The notes: generated from the sequence alone by a model not told the origin. Positions 53,121-64,000 are shown, counted from the first letter of the stretch. The stretch is DNA of 64,000 bases from Salvia splendens (GCF_004379255.2 NC_056033.1:23552209-23616208); one strand, 5' to 3'. Numbers and translations: made by a program.

Positions 53121-55511
53121 GAAATCCCGGGCAGATACCAGGCCTGATCCGTCACAGAATAATAAAAAGGAATAGAGAGGCATATGTAAATGGATATGAA
53201 ATTGTTTATGATATAGGTTGTATATTATTACTGATTATATGTATTTCGGTAAATGAGTACTTTGGTGATCGTTATATGTGTTTGAAATGAGTTAACGTTT
53301 GCGATTTGTCTGCTTTGGTGTGTGGATAAGAATGTGACATAAAGTTATAAATTACTGAATGACTTTGGATATGGAAATAGGACGTATGACATATTGTGGG
53401 AAGTAATATGCTTATAAGATAAGAATAAGTGTGAATAAATAATAATTAGCTAATTGAATAAATTAAGGAATTATATGGAAATATGTATTTTGTAAGTAAG
53501 TATATGAAGAATTATGGTACAATGTGATAGTATTGATATGAGATATTATTTGGAAAACACGGTGAACGTATAGATGTTGTAATAAAGTGATATATGGTAA
53601 TACAAGAAAAGAATGATGATATATGATGTCTTAAGAAATGACAACATGTGGAATGTGATACGGAAATTAATATGTGTTGACGAGTAAAAGATTAATATAG
53701 TAAATTATGAAAGTGGGAAGTGCTAAGAATGATTGTTTATAAGTAAAAGATAAATAATGTAAAAGTCTCAATATAGTTTAGATTAGATAATTGATTTTCA
53801 TAGTTTGGATATATCTACTGAGCTGTGGAAAGCTCACTCCTATATTCTTTTACCCCCCCTGCAGGTTAGAGTTGATAGTATGTCAGTGGTGTTGCGCAGC
53901 TTTGCATCTTTGGCGAGTCACTGGTGGTCAATCTGGTTTAGTAGTCGTGGCATGTTGTGAAATAGTTTAATCTTTAATCATCCGCTCGATAAATGTTAAG
54001 TTTTTAAATGTAATAGATTTTAATTGTGCTTTAAAAAATAGGAAAATTTCAGTACGGGTTGTCGATACTGAAACGTGACATCACGTATTCGGTGGGTTTA
54101 CCTACCGGGTAAGGGATGTTACATGCAGGGTTGTGTATGACACATGTTTGGGGATGGCTGCTGCCACGCTTTATTACGAGTGGGTTAACTAAAACTACTA
54201 AAGCGATAAACTAATTTGATCCACTCAACTATCAACATGAAACAACATAACTAGAACTGATCAACTTGGACAGAAATCACACGTCAACATAACAGCGGGG
54301 ACCACTGAAAAAAAAAAGCGCACTACAAAAAGCTGCAAGCAACGAAAAGGTGACATGGACTGCGATCCTAACTAACTATGATTACCTTCTTCACTAAGAA
54401 TCTATGATAAACATCACGGCAAAGGAAATAGAGCATACGACATTAAAGCAAGAAACAAGCAAATCAGACACAGATCCATGCAATTTAACTGAAGAGAAAA
54501 TAGATTAAGGGGGCCTAACCTAAACTCATGGAAGTTAACGAAGTGAAACTTAGATCGAACCACGAGAGAATGAAAAACAGAGCAACGAAGGCAATCCAAA
54601 CAAGCTCTAACTCCCAAAACACCATACTCAGCTCAACATGTATCGCATATTTCATCCTAAATTCAGATCAGAACATCAATCACAGAGTGCGCAGAGATAT
54701 TTCCGATTTAAAACAAAACTAAGCTAAACGAAAGAAAGCACGACAGAGGGCATCAGATCCAAGGCAGCTTGTATCGAAAACTCCATTTCATAAACGATCT
54801 TCAACAAACAAAACAGAATCCCAATTCTCAAAATCAGAAGAACGATCAGCAACAAGGAACAGAGTATCAACTAAACCAAAATAACAACTAAAATATGGAA
54901 GAAAACAGGAATGAAAACTGAGCAACAATTGTTTCGACCCCTCGAGGTTTTAAAGAAAAACAAACTATGAAGCCTTCTTAGGCGGATCTACGTCTTTTCT
55001 TCCCGATGAGGAAGAAAAGAGGACGGTTGAAGTAGAACTGCGACTCCGATGACTCCTAGCTCCCGCTCTCCATGCTTGAATATGTAAAGAGGACTGTGTG
55101 ATAACTAAGGTGATGTTGGACTTGAAAGGCCGAAGACTACTTTTGCATGCATTCTCCTTGCTATTTATAGGAAAGTGTTGGGCCTGAATTCCTAGGTTAA
55201 ATCCATCCTATCTTGACATTTATGCCCCTTGAGATGACATCTTTTCTTCTCTCTCCTGTGACTCATCACTTCATGGGGTGAACTCCACTTGATCAACTTG
55301 TCGGTTGGGAAATTCCACTGCTCGTACGCAACTAATCAACTTAGCTCCAATTCTGTCCATTCTTCACCCCTTTCCGATCCTGCATTTTCCACTTTTACAC
55401 TTTATAGCCCTTGCACACTCAAATTCACCATTCTTTTCGCACAATATCAGCCATGTTAGTGTAATAAACCCTACAAAACCATGCTTGTAACGAACCCTAT
55501 CAAACACCCAT

Positions 55512-56510
55512 GCATTCAATGAAATGTTTGAACAACCAAGCAAATGCCCTTGTTTTCTCGTTGCACACCAATCCAGCGGCGAAGGTTACAGGTCTTCCAT
55601 GATTGTCGTTTCCCGTGAATGGTGTGAATATCATACAATACATGCGTATCACAATCGAAAAAATGCTTCATTAGCTACGAATAATGTACAGGACAAGCGT
55701 TGTAATGCAGAGAGTAATGTAAAATACCGCGCGTTGTAAAGTAACTGTAAGTAGTAGGTTAATAAGAAAATAATGTATACCTGTTTGTGTTGTACGTAGA
55801 GTCAAACGCCACAATATCAACAAACATATGGTAATTCCTCTTCATCAAACCATCGCACCAAAAGAGAGCAACCAACTGGTTACTAGCGTTAACTTCATAG
55901 TTATATGTGAATGCCTCAGACAGTTCCTTCTTCTTAGCCATATCATCCAACATCATTTGTACGTCGATCCCATCTGCGTATGCTTTGATGTCTCGAGAAG
56001 CATTCCTGATATCCCCGACAGTGCAACCAACAAGTTCAAACCCACCGAGCATTTCCTTCAACACCTTAAAGGTAAGTGTGGGGCCTATATTAGCTTTCAA
56101 ACAGTCAAGAATGAATTTGTGATGTATATCATCCAATTTTGATTAAGTGTCATAAAATGTTGATGCTCAATCTCAACCATATAATGGTTATGACCCTCGT
56201 TGAACTCCTGAATAATATAACCTGGAAGTCCTCCTTCGAAGAAGAACTTAAACGATATACTCGCTTTACAACCACAACGCTTGGATAACCGTCTGCATTT
56301 CATAGAAAAACCAAAACGTGCATTCAATTGGTTATCCTCGTTTGACTTCTTGTTGTCTTCCCTATTGCATACAATATAATACCAAGTAGTAACATCGTCT
56401 GTCTTCCTTATTCCTTGTTTACGCGTATAAATCCAACAGCATGGGCATACACATCGTAAAACGTGAAGTGAAATCTAGTGATTGGAACTTTTGACCGATG
56501 ACGAGCTTCA
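55512..56510 (-). pseudogene. FAR1/FHY3-like MULE transposase, N-terminal and start of catalytic domain
   Basis: Minus-strand pieces read in order as a FAR1-type Mutator transposase. 56510-56330 gives FYDVYAHAVGFI and TTWYYIVCNRED, with frame breaks. 56327-56140 gives the FAR1 DNA-binding domain with CGCKASISFKFFFEGG and EFNEGHNHY, where the zinc-binding Cys and His residues lie. 56136-55781 gives FILDCLKANIGPTLTFKVLK, KEMLGGFELVGCTVGDIRNA, KAYADGIDVQMM, SNQLVALFWCDG and VDIVAFDSTYNTN, the start of the MULE domain with its first catalytic Asp. A donor (AG|GTATAC) ends this exon. The next, 55650-55514, gives MIFTPFTGNDNHGRPVTFAA and FAWLFKHFIECMG. The sequence is then cut by the LTR-like segment at 55502. 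At least two frame breaks and the lost C-terminus make it dead. Confidence 0.87.
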
Positions 56511-57344
56511 ATTCTGGAGAACATTCAGGTACAACCAACACTGTATACAATCACAACAAAAACATCTCAGAAAAATATACATTACAGTACACACATCGTC
56601 CATTACTGGGTAAATAAAATACATTACACTGAAATATTTGTACATTATATTTACTAGTTAATACTACTCCCTAGCCGAGATGATAACTAAACCCTAGAGG
56701 AATGACTGCAACTCGTGGACTTTGGCGACGGTTGTGTTACTTACTCCATACTACACCGTAGCACTAAGGATTGCTAAACCCTTGGGGAATAAATTTAACT
56801 TGCGCCATACAATAAAAAACTACCAATCTTAAATTACTCATGAAATTGTATAACACAACCAAACAAAAGATACAGTAAGTTTCTACAATGAACGATTACT
56901 CCAACGAATCGGTATTTAAGTGAACAAATCAGTTTAATAATCAATGAATGAACAAATTAAATTACATGCTTCCATTGTTAAAGAAAACGAAAACAATGAA
57001 CGAGTGCTCCAAAAAATGGTTTTTAACGAGAAAAAAAAACGATGAAAGTTTAGGGAGAATGTCTTCAATAAGGTTTGTCTTCAACGGAGAAAAAATGATG
57101 AAAGTTTAGAGAGAGAAGAAAGATTGTATCGTGTAATTCCGTAACAAAAACCGTTGTGATCTTTTGATGGAGAAAATCAAGCAATATACCATAACCAACT
57201 TAATTATGTATACCAAAAATGACCTTTTCGAATTATTTAAACAATTTAATTAAATACATGTGGCATTATTTTCGGCAATCATATCTTGAAATTGAAGGGC
57301 TGAGATTTATTTGGAAGATTTAACAAAAAATAGTAAAAGGATAT

Positions 57345-57374
57345 GAATACATCCCTAGATATAGGGATGTATTC
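57345..57374. repeat. Perfect palindrome, 11 bp arms
   Basis: GAATACATCCC (57345-57355) and GGGATGTATTC (57364-57374) are separated by TAGATATA. It could be a junction of two MULE termini, since GGGATGTATTC is a plausible element end. Confidence 0.85.
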
Positions 57375-57464
57375 AAGCCAGAACGATAAGTATTGTCAGA
57401 ACGTCAAACCATGTACATTTTATGCACATAACGCTAAGTATTGTCAGGCCAGAACGCTAAGATA

Positions 57465-57895
57465 CAGAAGACCATATAGAGCAGAAACTGTAACACAATA
57501 ATGTAGCACATCCGTATCGAATAAAGTAAAATTTTGAGTAAATAATGTATAGAAAAAATGAAAAAATGAAAAAATGAAAAAATGTAACATATCATACATT
57601 CATACTATAACACAGAATAATGTAGCACATCAGTATGAAGTAATGTAAATATTGGGTTAAATAATGTGCATATGCCTTTTAAAAGAAGATACAGAGGACC
57701 ATATAGAGCAGAAACTGTAACTAAAAAAATTTAAAAATTGAATCCCAATAACAACCCATTCAAATTAAAATTAGAATAATGTAGTAACAAAACATTTCAC
57801 ATAAACACATAACTATGCACAGCAAATGACCACATTAACTGTATCAAGATTCAAATTTGACAAAAATTGGATCCCAATAACAACCCATTCAATTA
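57465..57895. repeat. Interleaved short direct repeats
   Basis: CCATATAGAGCAGAAACTGT recurs near 57471 and 57699. ATCCCAATAACAACCCATTC recurs near 57741 and 57870. Both are in the MULE upstream region. Confidence 0.8.
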
Positions 57896-58164
57896 AAATC
57901 AGAAATAAGTAGATTCATCAAAGAATTACTAAAACCTAAACACATCCAAATCAACCAAAATCAAAAAAAAATCCCTGCATTTTGGTTGAGGGTTGACGGA
58001 CAATTTCACAATAATGCAACTAGGCAACTAAAATCAGTTTTCCTAATGTTGAATCAACTAAAAGTTGACCAAAAATTACATTATTACTGACCAAGGAGTA
58101 AGCGACTGTGAGATGATGTATGGTCGATCGTCAACACACGTTGAGATGAAGGAAATCAGTATAC

Positions 58165-59674
58165 TGATAAGTCGCATTCTAGGCATTGGTTACTGGTCAG
58201 TATAACGTGCGTAATTTGGATTATATCTGCAAAACAGTTGCTAAAGTGTGCAGGAAAAGGGTACCAGTCAGTACGAAAGGGGTCGGATAATTCAGGTGAC
58301 AAAAGCGCCAAAAGGGTGCAATACTGACCAGGATGCATGCCAAAAAGGCTCGAGATGGAGAAGAAGGATTGCTGGGAAGGATCAACCACAAACAAGGGCA
58401 AAAGAGTCATTTCACGAAGAGAGTCTACCCTAAAAACAGCAAGGGCAAGCCCCCTATAAAAGGAAGCCACTTGGAGAGAAAAAGCATCATCGAAAATCGA
58501 CATTCACACTTAGTTAGAGTATTCTCTCTCGGTAGATCAGTTCCTTCAGCATAATCCAAGATCTTCCCATTCCTCACCACAGCCATGGTCACCTGAAGTT
58601 CCATCAGTCCGCCGGAGATTCGCCTTCCATCGTTCCAGCCAGTTTATCCCGTAGTCGTAGCAGTTTCATCGCCCGGAGTGGCAAAACAATCTTTATTCGC
58701 TTTCCTAGTTAATCTTTACTTGTTTCCTTACGTTGGATCTATTGCATTTTCGGTACTTGTTAGCTTTTGAAGTATTTTGTTGTGATCCAAACGTTTTATG
58801 CAATGAAGTTGTTTTTATGCATCTCTTTAAGTTTGAATCTGCTTCATTCTGCCTAGGTAGCTTAGATCTAGTTGTTGCGGTAATTTCTAAGTGTTGAAAG
58901 CATGATATCATTTGGAGTTGCTCGATCTGTGATTGTTAGTTAAGTAGCTATTTAGATTTAGTTTCTGAAGTGATTAAGTGCGAAATCTGAGTTTACGTTA
59001 TTCTGCCACCTTGCATGTCGTCCAGTATATGTAGTTCTTGATTTCACTCGTTTAATCTTCAAATTTTAGTGTATTAAATCGTAGATCTGAATTGTGAAGT
59101 TGTTGATCTTTAATCTCATCTATGGAATCTGAGTTTGTTTGATTTGTGCTCATACAAGTTGAAGAAGACAACATCCACATCCAAGTTTGGGACCACTTTT
59201 GCTTTTTAGTTACTTTTTGTTTTTGTCATTTGCTTTTCTGCTGGTACCCTACAGATCTGACAGTGCAGCCACCCAACCACCACTTATTATCTGATATTCC
59301 GTTTAGCCTTTTATAGTAACTATCTACTTTCCACATGTCCTTGAAACACCGTGTCCCCCACTCTCACGTACACAGCTGCATGTCGATCACTTTTACACCA
59401 CCAGTCAGTAGAGTACAACCTTTAATTTCTGTCTAGGTAGAATCTCAACCCAAGCGTGGTAGATAACCAAACCCCTCCAGACTATCACCACAATTACCCA
59501 AAGCGCATCCATCTCTGTGGGATTCAACCCTTACCTCCACTATACTAGCCAGTAGAAGTGGATTGAGGAATTTCTTTGATGCCAGGTTCAGGTTGGCTGA
59601 GACTTCTATCCTGATCAGTAGGATACACCCTTGCTTAGCACGACACCCGAACACCTGCGTGCTCATCTTCATCA
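58165..59674 (+). mobile_element. Athila-like solo LTR, TSD TATAC
   Basis: Starts TGATAAGTCGCATTCTAGGC and ends GTGCTCATCTTCATCA. TATAC is duplicated at 58160-58164 and 59675-59679. A TATA-like CCCTATAAAAGGAAGCC lies near 58451. The part 58225-59060 is homologous to 60624-61400. It interrupts the FAR1-type element. ORFs inside are not protein-like. Confidence 0.88.
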
Positions 59675-60112
59675 TATACGAACTACTAAAAGTCGTCGTA
59701 GGGGATTGAATCAGCGTTGATTGGAGTTTTTTTTACTTATGAGCTGTGGTTAGGGTTTTTTGGGTGATTTCAGAGGCGGTTAGGATTTTGGAATAGAGGG
59801 GAATTGAGGGAGAACAGGGAGACCAAGTGATGGTGAGAGAGTGGAAGGTCAATGGTCTCTCAAAATTGGAATGATATCATTTTGCTGAAATCTCGGATTT
59901 TGCAGTTTTGAAACGCATGTATAAAATCTTGTGTTTCCTATTCTACCCCCATAATGTACAATTTCGACCTAATAATGTAACACGGACTATCACATCTCCT
60001 ACTAATCTAATCCGTCCAACATCTTAATCCAATGGTTGATATTAAGTTGGAACTTAACACTAAGGAGGCAATAGGACCTTAATGATCCCCTGTGTGTGTG
60101 TGTGTATATATA

Positions 60113-60445
60113 CTCCCTCTGTTTTCTAAACATAGCAACTCTTTCCATTTTAGTACGTTCTTTAAAAATAGCAACTTTCAAACTTTCTATTTTAGGAAAT
60201 CTTTACACCCCCATACATCAATTTATTTACCACTTATACCACTACAATTAACAACTTAAAGTGGGCCCCATAATCTACTAACATTAATTTCATTACTTTT
60301 TTTCTCCCCCTCTCTCCTACTTTACCAATTTTTTCTCCATCTCTCTTACTTTACCAATTTTTCTCTCCATCTCTCTTACTTTACCAAATTGTGCATTAAA
60401 ACCCGTGCCGTTTCAAATGTCCCTATTTTTAAAAAATGGAGGGAG
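60113..60445. mobile_element. Stowaway-like MITE
   Basis: CTCCCTCTGTTTTCTAAACA and AAAAAATGGAGGGAG are the ends, with TA on both sides. The interior has CATCTCTCTTACTTTACCAA twice. Confidence 0.85.
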
Positions 60446-60455
60446 TATATTTTAT

Positions 60456-60602
60456 AAAAAAAATTAAATCCTATATGAATGAGGAAATTACAAATAAACA
60501 CATATAGAAAGGAGGAAATTACAACTTATGTCAAGAGGGCTCGAACTTGGCACCTTATACAATAATGTCTAAGCTCATTGCCGCTAGGACAAAGGCTCTG
60601 GA
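60456..60602 (-). mobile_element. tRNA-like SINE, second copy
   Basis: On the minus strand it reads CCAGAGCCTTTGTCCTAGCG, GCAATGAGCTTAGACATTAT, then AGTTCGAGCCC (B-box-like) and a tail TAGGATTTAATTTTTTTTAT. It matches the SINE at 24614-24773 along its whole length. This copy keeps better A and B boxes, which RNA polymerase III would use. Confidence 0.8.
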
Positions 60603-61465
60603 CATGGGCTTAATTATATATTATGTGCAAGAAAGTTGCTGAAGTGTGCAGGATAATGTACAAGTCAGGAAGAAAGGTCCCGAAGTAAATTCAGGTGAAA
60701 GGGACACTGGAGGCGTGTAATACTGGCCAGGATGCATGCCGCAGAGCTCGAGATGGAGAATGAAAGATCGCTAGGAAACGAACAACTATTTGAGAAGCAA
60801 GGATGACATTTCACATGAAGAGACAGCCTTAGAAATTAGGGCAAGCCACCCTATAAATAGAAGGTCACTTGAAGAAGAGAGAGACTTTTCTAGTAGGTTC
60901 CAATTCCACACTTGGAGACTAGCTCCATTCCTTTTCGTTCATCGCTCTTAGTCCAACATTCACCTGAAGACTTCGGCCATCCGCTGAAGGGGAGTCGTCG
61001 TCGTTCCAACCAGCTGTTGTAGTTAGAAGATCTACTGTTTCATCGCTCTGAGGAGTCAAACAATCTTTACTGCTTTTGGTTTTAAGTTTTATGTAGTTTT
61101 AAACTCATGCTCTTTAAAATCTTGACGTGGATCATATTTCCTTTCCTTGTTTAAACATCATGTGTTTTGAATCTCGCTTTATGTTGTTTTGCGTTGATTG
61201 TGTCCATTGGAATTTTCTCGTAGGCTAATTCTGGTTATTGAGTAAGGATTGTAGGTTTCTGATCGGTTTAATTAGAAGAACATGTATGAGATTGGTCGTC
61301 GTTTAGTTTTAGTCATCTTGCATGTTAGTCAGTTCGCGAAAACGTATGAATTGCATACTTAGTCATTTCGATTTCGGATTTAATTTTAGATATGAATTTC
61401 TAGCAAAGATTAATTCAAGCTTTTGTCCATGGAGTTTTCTTTCCCCTGCATTTTTGTATACTTGT
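60603..61465 (+). repeat. Athila-like LTR fragment
   Basis: Homologous to the solo LTR at 58165-59674 from its GTTGCTGAAGTGTGCAGG part onward: CCAGGATGCATGCC, GCTCGAGATGGAGAA, GGGCAAGCC..CCTATAAA, GTTTCATCGC, AAACAATCTTTA. Its start is lost at the SINE and its end at the Stowaway at 61468. Confidence 0.8.
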
Positions 61466-61467
61466 TA

Positions 61468-61703
61468 CTCCCTCAGTCTGGCATTAAGAGTCCCGGTTGA
61501 GTTGGGTGCGAGTTTTAAGAAATGTTTGAGTGTGTCATAATTGGAGTGTGTGATAATGGAATGTGGGACCCATTTGCATTATTATTTGATTTATTCTTTG
61601 GATGTGTTTTTACTTGTGTTTTTTAGTATTTTATTTTATAATATTTTTATTTCACTTTTTATGGAAATGTCTAACCGGGACTCCTAATGCCGGACGGAGG
61701 GAG
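61468..61703. mobile_element. Stowaway MITE with long TIRs
   Basis: CTCCCTCAGTCTGGCATTAA and, reversed, CTCCCTCCGTCCGGCATTAG, continuing into GAGTCCCGGTT in both arms. TA flanks at 61466-61467 and 61704-61705. Confidence 0.92.
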
Positions 61704-61705
61704 TA

Positions 61706-62584
61706 CGACTCTATTAACGTGGAACAAATGAAGTGTATAATAGAGCTTCGGCTAGAAAAAAGTTTTGCGTCCGCCATTGCGAATAAAAGCATATCCAATC
61801 ATTTACACTAAACTCACTGATTTTAGCATAAATATCCCATCAAATATGATTTTACTCCAACCATTTACATTAAACTCCAACTTAAAAGAATATTCTCTAT
61901 ATTATGCTTTTTTTTTACTCACAAAATTTGAAAAACTTTTGGGTTTGGTTTAGTGTAAACCTAAAGATAGATATTTTTTTCCCAAAAACTAAAAATAGAA
62001 TAAGTTTTGGAGTACACTATTAAAGCTAATTACCTACCTCGGTTTAAATTTGAGTGTACCATATGATCTAATAAATCTTTTGACCATCACATTCCACAAA
62101 TATGCAAGCCGAGATGTTTAAAATGACAATACTACTATTTTCATCGGATACCACAAATATGCAAACCTGAGACATTGTTTGCAGTTTGATCGATAAATAT
62201 ATAAATGGATTCAATTGATATGAAATAGGTTGTTTATGGTTAAATTCGTTTATTTTTATAATAATATTAAATCTATTTAAAAATTAAAATTTTTAAAATT
62301 TAATGTAAAATTAATAAAATAAAAAATAGAAAAAAAGTGTATTAGTAGAAAAGGGTCATTGGAGAAAGAAGATTACTAAAGTAATGTTTCAGTTTTTAAA
62401 ATACAGACAAAAATGAAAAAAAAATCCATTTAAAGAAATGGAGGAAGTATTTACTAAAACGAAAATAATTTGAAATTTAATCAGATTATTCATCAAATAC
62501 TGGTGAAATGTAAATTTAAAACATATATCCTATTTCTTTAATTCATTTCCTTTTCCGATATTCAACCAAACGGCACCTTCGATC
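61706..62584 (+). promoter_or_regulatory. Upstream region of the GIY-YIG gene
   Basis: AT-rich sequence with no gene. It should contain the promoter of the gene at 62585, but no clearly placed TATA box or other site could be assigned. The last ~70 bases before the ATG are less AT-rich (CATTTCCTTTTCCG). Confidence 0.35.
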
Positions 62585-64000
62585 ATGGCGACGCCATTGT
62601 CGAGAACATTCAGATCAGTGAAACCCCATTCAAATACTGTTCTTCCCTTTGCCAAAACACCCATTTCATCTGAATTCCCACCAATTATTTTGCCCCAAGT
62701 CAAATCTCCGGAGAAACCCTCATCACCCGCTACAACATCTCCACCTAAGAATCCTTGGACTGTTTATCTAATCCTCTCCACCAATCCGCCCATCAAGACT
62801 TATGTCGGTGTCACCAATAATTTCTCTCGCCGGTATTACATTCTCCTCTCCACCTTCACTTTGGTATAATCTACAATTTATGATAAAAATTTTGAATTTA
62901 TTTCTTGTTTTAATCTATAATTTGATTGGAATTTTTTCGATTTTCACCATGTGATTGTTTAGTCTGTATAAGATAATAGATGTGTATATAAACATCTCTG
63001 TTATATATCCTTCTTACCATTAATTGGTGTATTTTTAGTGTCTGTCGTCAGTGAATTTTGTGTAATTTTAGGCAAATTCATTGTGTTTTTGTGTTGATTG
63101 AAGTTTTGAAAAAAAACCTAGCTCAATTAGAATAATTGGGACTTTTATTAGCCTGATAATAGATGTGCATATAAACATCACTGTTGTATATCCTTCTTCT
63201 TGCCATTAGTTGGTGCATAATTAAGTGTCTGTCATCAGTGAATTTTTTGTTAATTTAATCTCTATCTCCTGAAAGGTATCTTGTGATTTGTAAGTGTTGA
63301 TTGAAGTTTTGAGAAAACCCTAGCTCAATTAGCACAAATGGGAATTTTATTAGCCTGATAAATGCCAGTGTGTTAGTTCTTTAGGATATGTGTCTAGTGC
63401 TAAGATGTTCCTTTCGCTGAGTTTTTCTCTTTTCTAGCTTGAAACAGCACAACGGAGAGTTAATAGGTGGCGCAAAAGCCTCGACTGCTGGAAGGCCGTG
63501 GACTTGTGCATGTCTTATACAGGGATTTGCGGATAAATGTAAAGGTAACTAAGCCATTTAAGAGTCATTGAAAGATCACTCGGAAATATCTGCAATGTTG
63601 GTGCTGCAACTTTGTTATCCTTTTACAGTGAAATTCATTCTATTCTAACAAAAATCCGCAGTGGTATTCACATATTCGTTTTACTAGTGCAATGGATTTT
63701 CTACACTCTTCTAGAATCTAGACAATAAAGCTTCATCTATCGTGACCGTTTAATTTAGTGAAAATATGTACTTGAGGAATGTAGTGCAAGTGCTCTATTA
63801 TCTTCCTGACGGTCTTCCGTTTCTGCCTGAGTTTACTGTACTCATAAGTGATAACAATATATGTCATTCAGACCATATTAAATCATATGAACGATGTTCC
63901 TCCAGAAAAAAAAAGAAAGCTTTTTTATATTCAAACTCAGTGATTAGCATTTCAATCTTATTTGGATGTTGAAGTTTTAGTTACAAAACCCGTTGGATGT
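62585..64000 (+). CDS. GIY-YIG endonuclease domain protein (SLX1-like family), 5' part
   Basis: Exon 1 is 62585-62832 and exon 2 is 63438-63544, with donor CG|GTATTA, acceptor TTTTCTAG|C and second donor AAAG|GTAACT; frames agree across the first junction (phase 2). The product starts MATPLSRTFRSVKPHSNTVL, a Ser/Pro-rich leader of about 57 residues with few acids that could be an organelle transit peptide. The GIY-YIG domain follows: WTVYLILSTNPPIKTYVGVT (VYL and YVG stand for the name motifs) and NNFSRR, then exon 2 LKQHNGELIGGAKASTAGRP and WTCACLIQGFADK, with the catalytic-type Arg and the QHNGE/GGAKA signature. The catalytic Glu is expected in a later exon that is beyond the window. By remembered similarity it belongs to the plant SLX1-like GIY-YIG group (At5g43210 type). 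Function in vivo is not known to me. It is the only apparently intact gene here. Confidence 0.88.
62967..63370. repeat. Direct duplication within intron 1 of the GIY-YIG gene
   Basis: Two ~190-200 bp copies share ATAATAGATGTG(T/C)ATATAA, TATATCCTTCTT, TGTCTGTC(G/A)TCAGTGAATTT, TTGATTGAAGTTTTGA, CCTAGCTCAATTAG and TTTTATTAGCCTGATAA in the same order. The copies start near 62967 and 63153. Confidence 0.88.

Larger units (their letters stand above)
50935..54123 (+). mobile_element. Solo LTR of a Tekay-like Gypsy family, TSD TGCAG
   Basis: Starts TGTAATATCCCTAAC and ends AAGGGATGTTACA; TGCAG is duplicated at 50930-50934 and 54124-54128. It interrupts the Athila-like LTR between GACAGAGGCA and GGTTGTGTATG. 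Length is 3189 bp including a 179 bp Stowaway. ORFs inside are short and not protein-like. Confidence 0.9.
50791..55502 (-). repeat. Athila-like LTR segment, split by a solo LTR
   Basis: 50791-50934 continued by 54129-55502 resembles the LTR-like segment 20564-22147: ACCTTAACCC, AGGGAAGTAAGGGTTGAATC, GGCTGCTGCCACGC, then a long A-rich part with the same GAACAGA-type words and TATTTATAGGAAAG. On the minus strand it would start TGATAGGGTTCGTTAC at 55502. Outer boundaries are inferred and no target duplication was found. Confidence 0.5.
55512..60091 (-). mobile_element. FAR1-type Mutator-like element, 3' truncated
   Basis: Includes the transposase remnant and its upstream non-coding region. The 5' edge is probably near 60091, where ATGATCCCC abuts TG/TA repeats. 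The upstream part has many ATAATGTA(G/A)CA words, direct repeats, a perfect palindrome (57345-57374) and an Athila-like solo LTR (58165-59674). Confidence 0.6.

Noticed and set aside
60540..60602. tRNA-gene-like A and B boxes
   Set aside because: No cloverleaf can be drawn, and a second copy with target duplication at 24614-24773 shows that it is a SINE head rather than a tRNA gene.

Overview
This window is nuclear DNA of a flowering plant, most likely a eudicot. The evidence is plant-type Copia, Gypsy/chromovirus and Athila-like LTR retrotransposons, many Stowaway, Tourist and hAT MITEs, a FAR1-type Mutator transposase remnant, a tRNA-like SINE, GT-AG introns and AT-rich intergenic DNA. Nothing supports a more exact placement. 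There are no operons, CRISPR arrays or bacterial-type signals. Only two host genes are recognisable, one at each edge: a broken piece of a serine carboxypeptidase-like (lysosomal Pro-X carboxypeptidase, S28) gene at about 357-1031 (minus), and the start of a GIY-YIG nuclease gene (SLX1-like family) from 62585 to the right end (plus).

Layout. 1-6140: Pro-X carboxypeptidase remnant, MITEs, a long-TIR element filled with a ~100 bp tandem array (1391-2868), a Mutator-like derivative with a ~350 bp duplication (2942-~4720), a Tourist MITE with TTA duplication (4912-5414) and a Stowaway. ~6200-16410: a gag-only, non-autonomous Copia-type element whose 3' LTR carries a ~420 bp tandem duplication and a 2.6 kb solo LTR of a Tekay-like Gypsy family. 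16411-22147: an Athila/TR-GAG-like element on the minus strand with broken gag and an extra ORF, plus a hAT MITE with an 8 bp target duplication. 22148-28664: MITEs, a SINE with target duplication, an LTR-like segment and AT-rich DNA.

28665-49112 is a three-level nest. The oldest element is a minus-strand Copia (Tork-like, much frameshifted). A 14 kb minus-strand Tekay-like Gypsy with 3.25 kb LTRs interrupts it (TSD AAGTA). A very young plus-strand Copia (two 291 bp LTRs with one mismatch, TSD TTTAT) sits in that Gypsy's left LTR and is nearly intact apart from one frameshift between integrase and reverse transcriptase. 49130-55502: MITE fragments, captured/transposon-associated protein fragments and an Athila-like LTR split by another solo LTR (TSD TGCAG). 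55512-60091: a decayed FAR1-like MULE transposase with an Athila-like solo LTR inside it (TSD TATAC). 60113-61703: Stowaways, a second SINE copy and a second Athila-like LTR fragment. 62585-64000: the GIY-YIG gene.

The elements do not form a pathway. The main information is insertion order, which nested target-site duplications make readable. I found no convincing undescribed molecular system. The best candidates for something new are a stem-loop conserved across diverged Tekay-like LTRs, the TIR element with its internal satellite, and the gag-only elements that have lost pol.
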